Below are positions 25,512 through 37,491 of a DNA stretch of 64,000 nucleotides, in pieces. Both the position numbers and the translations under genes were made by a program. The stretch's first letter is position 1; every line of letters begins with the position of its first letter. Source of the DNA: Prostheceraeus crozeri. Lineage: Eukaryota; Platyhelminthes; Polycladida; Euryleptidae. The stretch spans positions 186,001 through 250,000 of the forward strand of contig CAJQUW010014413.1 in NCBI GenBank assembly GCA_907163375.1, in the 5' to 3' direction. The notes under the pieces were generated by a model. The model worked only from the letters and a program-made list of their open reading frames with translations. It did not search any database and had not been told where the DNA came from.

Positions 25512-26053
25512 TGTCTGAATGCGCACGCCATTTCATTCGACCGAGGAGAAGAGCAGCTGAGGCGGCTATCGGACTGTTATTCGGGAATACGTCTGATGAG
25601 GAGCCAGAGACTTCTACATGGGTGGGGTTGACTTGGCCGATCAGTTGAAAGAGGGCTACGAAATTGATATTCGTGCAAAGTACAAATACTACCTTCGTTT
25701 GTTTTTCGACATGCTGGATATGTCAATCTGCAATTCATACATTGTTTTCAAAGATTGTGCGCATTCAGAATCAAAACTGTCTTCGAAGGAATTCAGACAA
25801 GTTGTTGTTCGATCACTCGTGGCATCGTTTCATCTCGCAAGAGATAGTCTTCGGAAACGGTTGGCATCAAGAAACATCGTCTGGACGTTCGGCCTGTCTG
25901 TCAGCATTTGCCGATTCATTCAAGCCAAAGAGGCCGTTGTCATCATTGCTCGACAAAGAAGACGAACTTTCGCTGAATATAAAATGCAGTGTGTGCAATG
26001 TTTATCTTTGCTTGAATTCAGAACGAAATTGCTACTATCGATTTCATGAGTAG
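25512..26053 (+). pseudogene. piggyBac (PGBD4-like) transposase, deleted and frameshifted
   Basis: ATG at 25512 opens an arginine-rich then acidic N-terminal segment (RPRRRAAEAAIGLLFGNT, then SDEEPETS). It joins directly, in a different frame, to MGGVDLADQLK at 25618. In piggyBac transposases this GGVD contains the third catalytic aspartate; the two earlier aspartates and nearly all of the core are missing. The C-terminal part (YYLRLFFDMLD, SKLSSKEFRQ) runs to about 25870. A second frame change follows, after which the family's cysteine-rich tail reads KCSVCNVYLCLNSERNCYY to a TGA at 26051-26053. An in-frame start within MGGVD could give only an inactive fragment. Confidence 0.85.
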
Positions 26054-26293
26054 TACAGCATAGGACTCCTTTGACGTCTAGTAGTCCATTTATGGACCAC
26101 CTACAGAAAATGCACAAAATTCATGTAAATAGATGTTTTTAGAGTCGAAACATGTTGTTTTGCTTCTTTAGGCATAAAAAACACAAGAAACATTGACACA
26201 AAATATTTAGTTTGAGTGTCTTCCTTAAAGGGTTAACAACTGATCTTTCTCTAAATATCTCTTGTTGTGAATTTTTGGTAGCAAATAGTGAGC

Positions 26294-26510
26294 CTGGGTT
26301 TTTCTCATTACTACACCTTTTCCATTTCTTTTTCAGACATTTCCAGATGGATTTCAGATATCTTCAAAGTTGAGCCTGTGGTAGATATCTGAAATCCAAA
26401 TGGAGAAATCTAAAATCCATCTGGAAATGTCTGAAATTCATTTGGAAATCGATTTGGAAATATCTAAAATAGACATGGAAAAGGTGTAGTAGTAGATGGT
26501 GGAAACCCAG
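26294..26510. repeat. Inverted repeat containing a 21-bp minisatellite
   Basis: Outer arms pair CTACACCTTTTCCAT (26311-26325) with its inverse complement (26475-26489); a CTGGGTTT/AAACCCAG pair lies further out. Between them, on the minus strand, about four imperfect 21-bp units of the form CCA(A/G)ATG(G/A)ATTTCAGA follow each other, which translate as FQMDFR-type heptads. Non-coding; possibly a degraded MITE whose subterminal region was tandemly amplified. Confidence 0.65.
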
Positions 26511-27079
26511 TAAGGCTGATAGAAAACAAAAAGATGAGAAAAATACAAAACCTCCCTTTGTCGCAAAAAGCTTAGATCTTTCGAACGGCACTGCAGGCCA
26601 TCGTCACAGGAAAATTTTTAGTAGATTTCAGATACATGTCAAACATCACATTTGGATATTACACGTCATGAAGTCATAGATACAACTCTAAAATGCAAAT
26701 GTGAAAGTCATTGCTGACATTCATGCAATCTTGCTGCTCTATCGCAAAATTAAGATGTCATCATAAGGACAAGTAACAAGTTATATGATGAATAAGATGA
26801 CAGAGGGCTCAGTGTATTGGAATAGTTGTCGCATCAAGAAAATCACTGTCTTCTATCGTATGTGCAAACATATCAGTTTTGAAAATCCATTACTCATCGT
26901 AAGAAAGTCTTCAAAGTTCACTTTTAATGGAAAATGTGTAGACATTAATGACATGCACTATGCAGCATCATCGCAGCATCATCGCAGCATCATTAGACTG
27001 GTGGGTTATAGGTGAGAACTTTCTCGACTTTTTTATATCTCAATTGTTAACGTAAGATAAACAATACTTTCATAATCTA
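26511..27079. other. Non-coding stretch
   Basis: No gene supported. A short direct triplication (gcagcatcatc) occurs at about 26961-26990. Confidence 0.4.
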
Positions 27080-27087
27080 CAAAATTT

Positions 27088-27359
27088 GGCACTACTGCAG
27101 TTTAGTGCACCCTAAAATGCATGTGAGAACAACATGATTTAATCAACAGAATGAATGCCGTTCGTTCTTCCCTATAGTTATAAATGAGTGTCTTTGTGTC
27201 TTCGTCTTCATCTTCGCACATTACACCGAGCGCGCGCTTCGGTGTAATGTGCGTAGTCATCGTTTGCGGGAGAATGCGCCGTTGTTTTAGGGTGCACTAA
27301 ACTGCAGTAGGCGCGTTTCCGTCTCTTTCATAGAGGGTGCACTAAACTGCAGTAGTGCC
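27088..27359. mobile_element. MITE with 26-bp perfect TIRs and 8-bp TSD
   Basis: The element starts GGCACTACTGCAGTTTAG (27088 on) and ends with the inverse complement; 26 terminal bases match perfectly. CAAAATTT occurs immediately outside both ends (27080-27087 and 27360-27367), an exact 8-bp target duplication as made by hAT and P-type elements. The 272-bp interior has no coding capacity. A 14-bp perfect stem (GCACATTACACCGA and inverse) lies at about 27213-27250, and a second copy of the right-end sequence at about 27285-27310. Confidence 0.9.
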
Positions 27360-27367
27360 CAAAATTT

Positions 27368-30300
27368 AACTATACTTAGAATCAGCAGATAAAACAAGCA
27401 CATGCCAGGTGTATCTGTTAGATCTCATATGACGCATAGTTACTCTTGCATCTCAAAGAAATCAAATGCATGCATGAACAAGTCTTTACAATATTATGAG
27501 TGCATAAATGAACTTAAATTTAATTTCATTGTCAACCTAAGTGCTTCAAATTATCTGAAGCAATTGTAATCAAATCAAAACGCTCAATTTTCAAGTAAGA
27601 TCAATTGAAATATGTTAAGCGCTTGTTTTGCTATCCATCCATGCTTTCCTAGTTAATTGAGTTGATAGTTCAATAAGCAGAATCTCATCCAGTCACAAAA
27701 AAGTATAAAAGATACAATACAGGTGTGCGAACCCGACCCGATACGATCCGCACTCGTGTCAGGTTTGCAAAATATCTTCGGATTTTGTTTGAGCATGAGA
27801 ATTTCGAGGTGAATTTCATGGTTATATTTTAGAATTTAACTATAGTCAACTGTAACTTTTATAGACAACTGAGTTTACATGTGTTTGTTCGTGATCAAAC
27901 TAATATCAAACATGATCCTACCAATCATCTTAAAGTAGGTATGAAGCTTCAACTTGGAATTCAAAAATTACTGATTATTCAATAGGAATGCTTAACTCTT
28001 ATCCTTGCCTACTAAGAATTGAAAGTCATGGAGTAGTGCAAAAATGCATTTTCATTGATTAGTGAAGATGATTGATTTGACTAGTAGCTGTCGTGTCTCA
28101 CATGACTAAATAGGGGAAATACAGTACTTTCTGCTGCAATTTAAGAAGCGTCAACTTTTGAAATTTAAAGCATGACACTAATGTAAATTTATCATATTTT
28201 TTGAATTTTTAACATGCCTTAGCAATGGTATTTATAGAGGTAAAGCACTGTGCATTACAAATACACATTAACGTGAAAAACCCATACGTGTAGGTGTTCA
28301 GATAGACATACTCCATTTAATTATAATTCTCTACTGCATTTTCAGAGCATTTTCAAATTAAGCATGTTAGGTCGCGCTCGGATTGATTCAAGAAGATAAA
28401 CTATTCGAGAAGGGGTTAGAAATATTGATTTGGGTTCGGATTGAATTAGGCCGGATTGCAAACAGACATATAGTGCTGTCATACATCATACCTCACATCC
28501 ATAATTTCAGCTTTGCAATTTTACAGTCGAAGTCATACAGAGCAAATTAAAACTCAGCATCATAAAACCTTGGTTTTAAATGAAATTCTGAAACCTTATG
28601 ATTTCACAGAATAAATCTTTTCATCGGATTGTGCATGAATTGTCACCTCAGCTGATTCTAGAGTCCATCGAACTTGAGCACATTTCATTGCCACGCTCAT
28701 TAAGACTTGTTTCATCATCACATCACCTAATGTTTTTTGTTCCTGTTAGTGTCCTAGATCATCTCATTAATATGAAAGATCATTCTTGCCATCTGCTATC
28801 TATCTTTGGAACAGTTTCACCCTCTCATTGTGCGAGATGTCTGATCCCTGTGTTTTCAATCGCAGACCACTTTCGTACTTCTGTTCACAGTAACATTGTG
28901 CTTTTGACTTTATTTGATCCAATGTCTTGTATATCAGCATTTCTGCTGCCTCACCTCAATAAATAAAAAGGCCAGACACTAATCCTGTTCAAATAAATCA
29001 AATGGTATTTTCTAAACATCGTTTTATGGAACGTTTGAAACAATAGAATCTAGGGTTTAATTAGATGACTAATACCGAGAATAGATTATGATCAGTGATG
29101 TTTGTTTAGAAGTGTCGGAAATCTGCTGCATAGTGAAGTACATCAAGACCATTGTCAGTCATATTTACACCGAATGCACTAACTTTGCTCATGGTAAAAA
29201 ATGACGAATGAGTAAAAGGAATAACTTTTGCAATTTGTGGTCAAAATACCTTGATAAAATAGGAAATCATTCAAGTTTTGTTATTTTTCTTAATAAAAAT
29301 ATTGATGAGAAAAAATACAGTTGCTCCACGTAGACCTGTTGAAAAAATATCATCCCTTCTAAAAAGTAAACCTCAAAAAATAGATTGACAATCACAATCA
29401 AACACTGAAGTCTAAGTTATATAACTTCAATTATGTTGCATATGAAGTCGTTCTAACAATGTATATTTAAAGAAGAATATTTGTTGCATATGTGTATTTA
29501 AAATAGCAACATAGGAATGAGTAAAAACACAAGGCAATGCAAGACTAATGCTGTTCAACGTGAAGCAAAACATTTAAGTTGCATGGTCATGACGATAACA
29601 TTCAAACTCGTGATATTGACATTTAAGTGGAATTTCGGTGAGAAAAGGGACACTCCATCCAAGGAGGGCGAACATTTGGGCATGATTTGGCAATTTAGCC
29701 CATTTCTACTCTCCGAAGATTCGCTAATGCCATCACAAAAATACAACCGACAGCATTAGCTGTAGCGTAAAGCGTAATGAGGTACAAGATGAGCGAACAA
29801 GGTCTGAATAAGACCGACTCTCAGACTCTCGACCATTCTGGAGAACAGACACTTGACCGAAACATCTAATGCTGTGTGTCCAATTCAACTCAATTGGATT
29901 TAAGGAAACTAAACAAAAAACAGGAACATTCCCAAATTGTACTTCAAGTAGTGTTCCATTCCTAAATATTGCGTTGGATTTCCGTAATCTTGGATTTACA
30001 TGATCTTCACATGACTTTATTCTTCATGCAAATTATTAAAAAAATCGAAAAGCACTTCCATGTTGCTTTGAAAATTATGAATATAAAAATTAAGTGTCCA
30101 ATTAGTAAAAGCGGAAATATAGTATACATCTCCTGAATCAATCTCCGGGAAAACTCTAAAATTCGGATTCCCCACCTCAACTCCAATTGCATGTTTGAGC
30201 AAATTGCGAGATCCAATGAATTTTTAGTCAATTTGCGAAATTCGCGGCAATTTGGATGCCCCGAAATAAATTCAGTAGACTGAACTAATGCAATACAGCA

Positions 30301-32074
30301 CAGTAAGTGTGACTGTGCTGAGTTAAAAACATTATTACAGCCAATGAAAAGAAATTCTTTAGTTGAAAATAATAATTTTTCGCACTATTTGTATATGTAC
30401 ACTGAGGTTTGATCCGACCTACATGCACGTCCCTAACTTACGCCCAGATACAGGGAACACTTCCACGGCGTCACACTGCTGTCGGACACTGTCCTTCACA
30501 ATGGACAGCAATATGATAGCATGGGATAGAAATGAAATATCAACTCTACTAAAATTATCTAGCCATAGGATCACAAAAAACTAAATGATTGTCATTTTCA
30601 AGTTTCAGCCGTTTTGCGATCCTTGAATACTTTTAATCCTATGATTAACTCGCAAAGTGAAATCGAGTCAACAACTTTGAAAGAAATTGAAGACTACATA
30701 TTATAACAAGTTTGAGAAATAACAGTATTTGCTATGCTTGAGCTACTTTTTTACTTGAAGATCAGTTTAAACTCTATACCTTTGAATAAGCTTGTATGGC
30801 TTCATTCATGTTCCGTAGTATCCGTGAGTTAAGTCCATGAAATGACGGGTTTTTTCATATATCACATTTTTTAATTCCATTCGTTATCACCAAGTACAGC
30901 CTACTGAAATAATTGAGGACTTTCCGCAGAATACGGTATATCTCTGATCACGTCTCGGAACTACGATATAATTGTCATAAGTATACTCAACCACAATTCG
31001 ATTCTTAGAGGCTCAATCATTCTTTCCCAAAACTGGCGAAAAAGATTATAGGAATGCCCTACTTAATTCAAATTCTCCTCCCGAAATCTTTTCTGCTCAG
31101 TACCTTGTGAAAGAGTTAAAACTTCATCATAGCCATTCTTCTATTATCTGCTTCAACATGAAAACAGAAAATAAAAAAGGCAGCGACATCGAAAGTAAAC
31201 TCTTGCTAACTGATTGCATCGCAAAACAATGTTTCCACTTGAATAGATTTATTATATCATAGTCTGCTTTAAAACGACAAGTAGCAACAAGCAAAATTTT
31301 AATGTAACTTCTTGTCTGCAACAGTAATTGGGAAAGTTGTCAAAAAGATTAGGTTACCATACAAAGATAAATAGCAAAACGTTATCTGCTGACAATACAC
31401 ATTTTATGTTTCAGAATCTCGCATCCATTCAACTCTAATCCTCACAATGTTTTAACATCAGTAGCGATCAATACTTTGCTTGAATCACAGTGACATGTTG
31501 AAAAGTTCACAGCAGGTCACAATACAACAAATCAGATTTCAACTGAAAAAATTGTTATCGAGTATTTGATAATGAGATTTTTCTCTAAATCTTTACGATG
31601 CCAGAAAAATTACCTACACAGTAACTCGCTGTGGTAAACAGTTAATTTAGTCGTGTGGAATTGCTCGTTACATGAGATGTTATATAATTTTTGGAATGAA
31701 ATTATCGTAGCTAGGTTGAGACATTTCATCGAAACATTTATTGGTCGATATGTTTCTACAGGGAAATGTAGCATTGAATAATCTCAAGCACTAATGATGC
31801 TCTGGCGTTCTACTGTTTGACGATTGCCTTTGATGTTGAAGAGAGACTATATGACGACATGTTAGCCGTTACCGCAAACCTTTTTATATCAAAATATCCA
31901 TCGATTTCTTCTCTCTTTTAAGGAATGCTAATATATGATCCTAATGAACGATCATCAATGTTCGTAGGAATAGAACGATCACACTGTTCGCAAGAAAAAG
32001 AAATGCTTGTGCTGATGGACATGAAAAAAAGAACTAAATCGATAAAATTTGAACACGTTGTAACAAATATGGTT
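27368..32074. other. Non-coding stretch, no supported gene
   Basis: About 4.7 kb. The longest open frame (28598-28966 plus, 122 codons) is rich in Ser, His and Leu, lacks any motif I recognise and has no convincing splice context. I treat it as chance. No repeats with clear ends were seen. Confidence 0.4.
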
Positions 32075-32505
32075 CCGTCAAGTGGGGTGACTTCGGCCAT
32101 ATTTTGGTATTTCAGGCAATGTGTGGCGAATGACATGTTATAAATTGTTTAAATTATTGCTGTTTTAGACCGATTACTGGTGCATGTTTTACGTAAGTTG
32201 GATGTTTGATTGATATTTCTGCAATATAATCTTTATAAAAAAATGTGGATGGCCGAAGTCACCCTGTAGAGTGGGGTGATTTCGGTCACTACCTTTCTTT
32301 TTCAAATTATTCATTAAATAGGAGTCAAATATACATGATAAAACAAAAACAAATGATTTGATGCAGATCTTCTATTACTTGAAGGTCTTGCAGAAAAAGG
32401 CGTGTCTTTTAGAAAATCGCAACTAACACAATAAAAGTCATCCATCCTCATCAAATAAAATACTGGTATTATCATAAGAATCGCGACTAACAGAGTATTT
32501 AAAAG

Positions 32506-32931
32506 CTAGCTATCAACATTAAACTCGGTATCAAAAGAACTGATGTTGTTGTTTTTTGTTTCAGCATATGTGGTGCTATAGACCAAAGAAGATGTAGGTC
32601 TAGCAAAAGAACGTTGTAATAACTTAACGTAGATTTTGGATGGAAAGACAATTTTAAAAATTTCAAATATTTCTTCAAAGTTGATCGTCGTCATCTTGTT
32701 TTCGACTTCTGGAAAGACAAATTAAGTATCTCGATATCGCATGAAGCGAATCTTATAGTCATTGGCATTAACAACAATCACTTTGCCAACAAAGTGACAC
32801 CTATTGCTGCTGTCGAATTGAATCACCACATAATTTCCAAGTGTCAAAGTAGGAGAAATAATGTCTAATTTTTCCTTTGGTTTCTTTGCCTTTCTTTGAT
32901 TTATCTGGATATTTACTTGCTGAAACAACAC
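32506..32931 (-). pseudogene. C-terminal remnant of a transposon protein
   Basis: The minus strand reads LGNYVVIQFDSSNRCHFVGK and IRFMRYRDT, then a TAA (32722-32724). In the same frame it continues FVFPEVENKMTTINFEEI to a stop at 32506. The pattern of a small beta-rich segment (G-x-Y-V-V-V-x-F ... Y/FVGKV) followed by F-x-F-P-E-xE-D resembles the extreme C-termini of proteins encoded by several invertebrate DNA transposons. I cannot name the family. An acceptor-like tttcag precedes CAAGTAAATATCC at the start of the frame, so this could have been a last exon. One nonsense codon breaks it. Confidence 0.5.
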
Positions 32932-33280
32932 TTTTTATATCAGGGGGCGAAGTCACTCTACTTTCGGAATTCAGCTCTCACGCCTAAATTAATAGACAGA
33001 TATTATTTTCGTCAAGATGCTATCTTTGAACGCTATAGATGATTATTTTTGCTTTGAGATAATAAGGAGTTGTTATGAATTCACACTAGATAGTGACTGC
33101 CACAAACAAAATAGTCGTGATTTTATATCTTTTCTAAATCTTTTAAAATTATTACACCAATCGATTAAAATGTACAATATTAATCAAATCACAGCAAGGA
33201 CAGCAATATGTACAAATCATCGTCGAAGTAAAATTGTGCAAATGTTCGTCAGCACGTTTATCTATTCATGAAAATACTCG

Positions 33281-33425
33281 CCGACCGAAGTCACCTCCGG
33301 TTGGTCAGTCACCCTCGGGTGGCGAAGGTCACCCGCGCAGGGCCAAGGTCATCGCCGAGTAGTCGAAGTCAACCCCCGGGCAGTCGAAGTTACCCCCGGG
33401 TGGCCGAAGTCACCCCATTTGACGG
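33281..33425. repeat. Tandem array of the transposon terminal motif
   Basis: About seven degenerate units of roughly 19-22 bp, each with a core like CGAAGTCACCCCCGGGT. The last is the right TIR of the 32-33 kb element itself. GC-rich against an AT-rich surround. Confidence 0.8.
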
Positions 33426-36400
33426 CTTCACATCTGCTACCGCTAAGCAGAGAATATCAAAATTACTGGCATTACAGAGAATATTAAAGTTACTATCATG
33501 ACAAGCAAGTGAATGAGACATGAAGAATCATCATAGTGCGTTCATGGTTACCACCAATCGTGTGAGGCAACTATCCGTTGTTGGACGATAATTTTCACCA
33601 TGATAATTGTCATTATACTTCATTTTGTGTTCCCACTTTTCGATAATGCAAAATTGCTGCGCTTATTCTTGAAAAGCTCATTTTGAATATAAAAAGATAT
33701 TAAATTATTAAGTTACCGGTTCGTGATAATGAGCAATAAACTCGTGTCACATTTTCATTGAAAAGTAACTTTACTTGGAAATTTACAGTATTTTGAGGAA
33801 CATAGATCAAATTTAGCATCAGAATATGTCGATGCATGCGTACGATTCTACTATTGCGTCACATTTCACGAAGAGCTACGAATAAATTATTGAATGTTTA
33901 TAGGTATTGGAGATTATATGAAAATCACTCCTGCCATATCTTTGAATGGAAGACGGATGGAATGTATGTACAACTATTATCGAACGCGCCATGGTCACCT
34001 ATCTTGAAATAATTTGCCATATCATACGAGATCTATGTAACCGCTTGTCAATATTAGAATACTTCGAAGTCCATAGGCCTGAATTTGAATTTGATTGGAA
34101 GCGGTCTCATAGAATTTGATCTATGTTTATCCGTGTATTTGCATTCGCAACATAGAGCGTGTTGATGTGCAAATCATTATCGATTACTAACTCAATACAT
34201 CAATATTAAATGCAAGCAAATGCTTAAAATCAGACTTCGATGACCGTTCTACAAACATATTATTGACAACAATAATAATAAATACAATAATAAACAGTAT
34301 TCACTTTCTGAGGACAAAAATGCAGAACTTCCAGAGGACGCGTCTGCGAGTTGGAAGTATTGTAAACATTCTAACCCAATGAAAATGAAGTCTATGGCGA
34401 TGTCTACAAGCAGTGATTCCTAGAAACCGTCATCTGTGTTCTAGAAATGGATATTTAAGAAGTTTTACTCTAAAACTCTGACAATTGTGTGTTTTCTATG
34501 GACATTTGACATGGAGTGCTTCTCCCGGACAATAGAACAATATATCATCGTTCCATATTTCCTAATGTACTGCATAATATCACAAAATTCACGCTTTTTC
34601 ACCTTTATCATAAAATACTATTTATTGCCATCCTAAATGTTCGATGCTAAACAGCCGATTGATCAATAGATCTGGTCTACCACTTTAAATCAACGACAAC
34701 CGCATGCTTAGAAACAGTTTAATCGCCAAGTCCGTTAATCGTCAATTCATTATGCCTATATTGAGACTAAAGTGAATTTAATCTGGTTGACATTTTGACG
34801 ATGACTTTTAAAACTTCCAGACGTGCCAGACGAAAGTGGAGACATTTTTAGACATATAGGAAGGTATTGTTAATATCGTTTGTGTTTCCTAAGCCTTTGA
34901 AAGCCAGAAATTGAAATTACCTACACCTCCTTGACCTATTGTCCGTCCTCGGGAATTTTATCTCATAGCAAAGGCAAAAATTGATCGCTCACCCGAGTAG
35001 TGACATTTTTCTACATGAATAGATAAAAATCATAATGAGAAACTATTTTGCGTTTATAGGTTGCTTAGTCTTACTTAACACTGGCTGTTCTGAGCCCATT
35101 AACTTGCTAGACATTGTTCCATTGAGTAATCCGAAGAAGAGATAGCCACTGTACTCACATTTTGATATATTCTGTTATCTCCAAACATTTTTTTGAGAGC
35201 GGATTTGAAATGAATAAATGACAATAAAGGGCAGCGACTAGCATTGAACCTAAGGTCCCTGACTGCAGTGAGTGTAACAGTCGGCGGTTAGTCCACTGTC
35301 AACGTCGTCCGCATAAAGTTTGAAAAGCTAAATGCCGTCAGATGACAGATTTCCAAATGACAGGAACAATCTTCGCTATCAAAACATTTACAAACTGCAA
35401 CCTTTCAATAAAGTCTCAGTTAACCGCATATCAATCCTTAAAACTGAAGGAGGAAGAGCAAGTACCACTATAGGGGTGAAAGAAGCTAGCGATGGTAATC
35501 CAAAAGTACAAACCATTTATGAACTCTCCGGATGCATGAGAACATAGTAAGTCATTACTCTATCTATGACCATGTTTCTCAAGTGATCATAAAAATCCTC
35601 AGCATATCATATGCATCTTGCCACTGCATAAGCCCAAATCTGCAAATGCATTTTTAAACTATTTGTCAATTTTACACATTATGATGTAACACTTGAAACC
35701 TTGGGTCGACTATCAATATCTAGCAGCACTCAGATTTTCAAACTTCACAAAATTGAGCAGTGCTGTTCAAATGGGTTTTTAAATTCTTAAAACTCATCCG
35801 CTTGACTTTACTATCATTCTTTAGCGCTAGGTGCTAAACAAGAAATAGCGATGTGTTGAGTTTTTGATGTTTAGCTATGTCCGACATACATGTGTTCAAT
35901 TTTAGGGTTCTGGAATAACAATGACGCAAAAAAAGGATGAGTGTCTCCCGAGCGAAAGTTAATTACCGAATAATCATTTCTCAACGGTTTCTGGTCATAT
36001 CCGTTGACAATTTGATTCAGAGAATTCAGTAATTTCACGTGAATATTGACCCGATTACTTCGGAAGGAAAGTATTCGGGCAAAATCGGGTTAAGCTCAAG
36101 TCAATTTCCCTAATTCTATAATTTTTGCGTGAAAATTCGGGTGAAGCGTTCAGTTGGCTCTACCAAAATGCTACGGCAACGCTGCTGATATTCACTAACA
36201 TTCACATAACAATAAAAAGTAACATTAATGAAGATTTAACCAATGGAATAAAAATGTTCTTGCACGGGAGCGTTCGAGGTAAAATGCAAAGGCACGTTTA
36301 CCTCTAACATGATTTACCTCACTTTTGATTGCAATGAAAAATATGTTCATTTGAAGGACGAAAGCTAAACCACATGAAGGCAATCTAAAACATTTAATTG

Positions 36401-36704
36401 ATGTCATGATGCGTTTCGGTAGGCAGCAGTTGCTTTTGCTATCAATAAAACCTATGTCTCAGATTACTTGATAATAGCCACAGTGCTGTCGACAGAAACG
36501 CATCATTGCATCAATGAACTACTTCTGAGTGTGATTGTGTACATATATCAGGCAGACACTGACGACTGATTGTACACGATACATGCATATCGAAAGCAGT
36601 CTGCTAATTTGATTGCATATACCTTGACTGCAGACTTGTAGTCAAGGTAGACTTGCAGAATGTCCTCCTTGAAGCATCTCCTAAAAATCATCATAATCAC
36701 ACTA
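33426..36704. other. Non-coding stretch, one tRNA-like fragment
   Basis: No gene supported. May be intronic or distal sequence of the FOXO gene, whose later exons should lie to the left on the minus strand. I looked for the expected continuation of the forkhead domain (NSIRHNLSL) in this interval and did not find it. A diverged tRNA-like block is at 35226-35305. Confidence 0.4.
35226..35305 (-). repeat. tRNA-derived (SINE-like) fragment
   Basis: On the minus strand a B-box-like GGTTCAATGC lies about 40 nt downstream of an A-box-like GACAGTGGACTAA. The stems are too poor for a functional tRNA. Probably an old SINE head. Confidence 0.3.
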
Positions 36705-36921
36705 TTAACCCTCAGAGACCTGAGGGGTTCAGTGGACCCCGGAGCCACATTTTTCTATTTTACTTTTTGTGCTGACGATGTATCAACCGCTCTTGCCCAT
36801 GTAAAATCATTATTTTTGACAATGAATCAACATGTGTCATTTCATTTCAATTGAATCAGTAGAAGAATGGTAGATAGGCCAAGGAGGTTCACTGGAGATC
36901 CCCCAGGTCTCAGAGGGTGTA
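36705..36921. mobile_element. piggyBac-type MITE, 217 bp
   Basis: The left end is TTAA followed by CCCTCAGAGACCTGAGGG. The right end read inward is CCCTCTGAGACCTGGGGG, preceded by TGTA where TTAA is expected (a decayed target site). Subterminal GGTTCAGTGGACCCC on the left is matched by a GGTTCACTGGAGA block on the right. No coding sequence. It shares the TTAACCC start and GTGGACC-type subterminal motif with the larger piggyBac at 24.7-26.2 kb, but is not a simple deletion of it. Confidence 0.7.
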
Positions 36922-37491
36922 GAAATTCCCATGACAATTTTTTTACTATCAGATGAAAACTGATTTTGCAAATGTCCACAGTAGTGCATAATGAGTGAAA
37001 TTCATTTCTTCATTGTTTAAACCATGCACGAACATAAAATTTCACTCACAATTAACATAATCATAAACGATCTATGATGAAAAATCCAATTAAGTTAAAC
37101 TATAAAAACAAATCAAACAAAACATCTAATGTAACATACAACACAAATACAGCCTGAGTATTTGTTACTCTAACTGCGGCAAGGTGTCAATAGAAAACTC
37201 GAAGCACTACGAAACTTTTGTTTGCTAATATATTAAAAATTAGTAAAGTATAAAACTAAACATTAGAAAAATATCTAATTAGGGAAATCTAACATAAGCG
37301 GACGACATTCTCCTCTTAATTACAAGGGTTGTTTTCTTTTACTTCTTCTAAACTATTTTTATCTGCAACCGTTGTCTGCCTCAACCAAGAGGGTTGGATT
37401 AGCGTCACATGAATAACTTTTTTTCACATGTTCATCAATGTCGCAGGTAACATTGATGAAAAAATAGAAGAAATGTTTAACTAAGCCTCAC
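36922..37491 (-). other. FOXO intron (first part)
   Basis: Sequence following the splice donor at 37491-37490 on the minus strand (AAG|GTGAGG). AT-rich, without coding features. The intron must extend leftward at least past the 36.7 kb MITE. Confidence 0.6.

Larger units (their letters stand above)
24690..26236 (+). mobile_element. Internally deleted piggyBac element
   Basis: Both ends are TTAA (24690-24693 and 26233-26236), the obligate piggyBac target. They are followed inward by CCCTTTGAGGA on the left and, inverted, CCCTTTAAGGA on the right. Inside are a tRNA-like block, a short N-terminal coding segment, and the C-terminal part of a PGBD4-like transposase. Only about 1.55 kb remains, whereas autonomous elements of this group carry about 1.7-1.9 kb of coding sequence alone, so most of the catalytic core has been lost. 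A palindromic GGTGGTCC...GGACCACC motif occurs near the left end and internally, with an imperfect copy near the right end. Confidence 0.88.
32075..33425. mobile_element. Unassigned DNA transposon with 25-bp TIRs
   Basis: The left end starts CCGTCAAGTGGGGTGACT (32075-32099 for the full repeat). The right end (33401-33425) is its inverse with one mismatch in 25. Extra copies of the terminal motif (GGCCGAAGTCACCC and inverse) occur at about 32251-32282 as an internal palindrome, near 32943, and as a degenerate tandem array against the right end. The interior encodes a minus-strand C-terminal protein remnant. I cannot see a target-site duplication (flanks TT and CT), so the exact boundary and superfamily are unresolved. 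Confidence 0.7.

Noticed and set aside
28598..28966. 122-codon plus-strand open frame
   Set aside because: No recognisable domain, no splice or promoter context, composition consistent with chance in AT-rich DNA.
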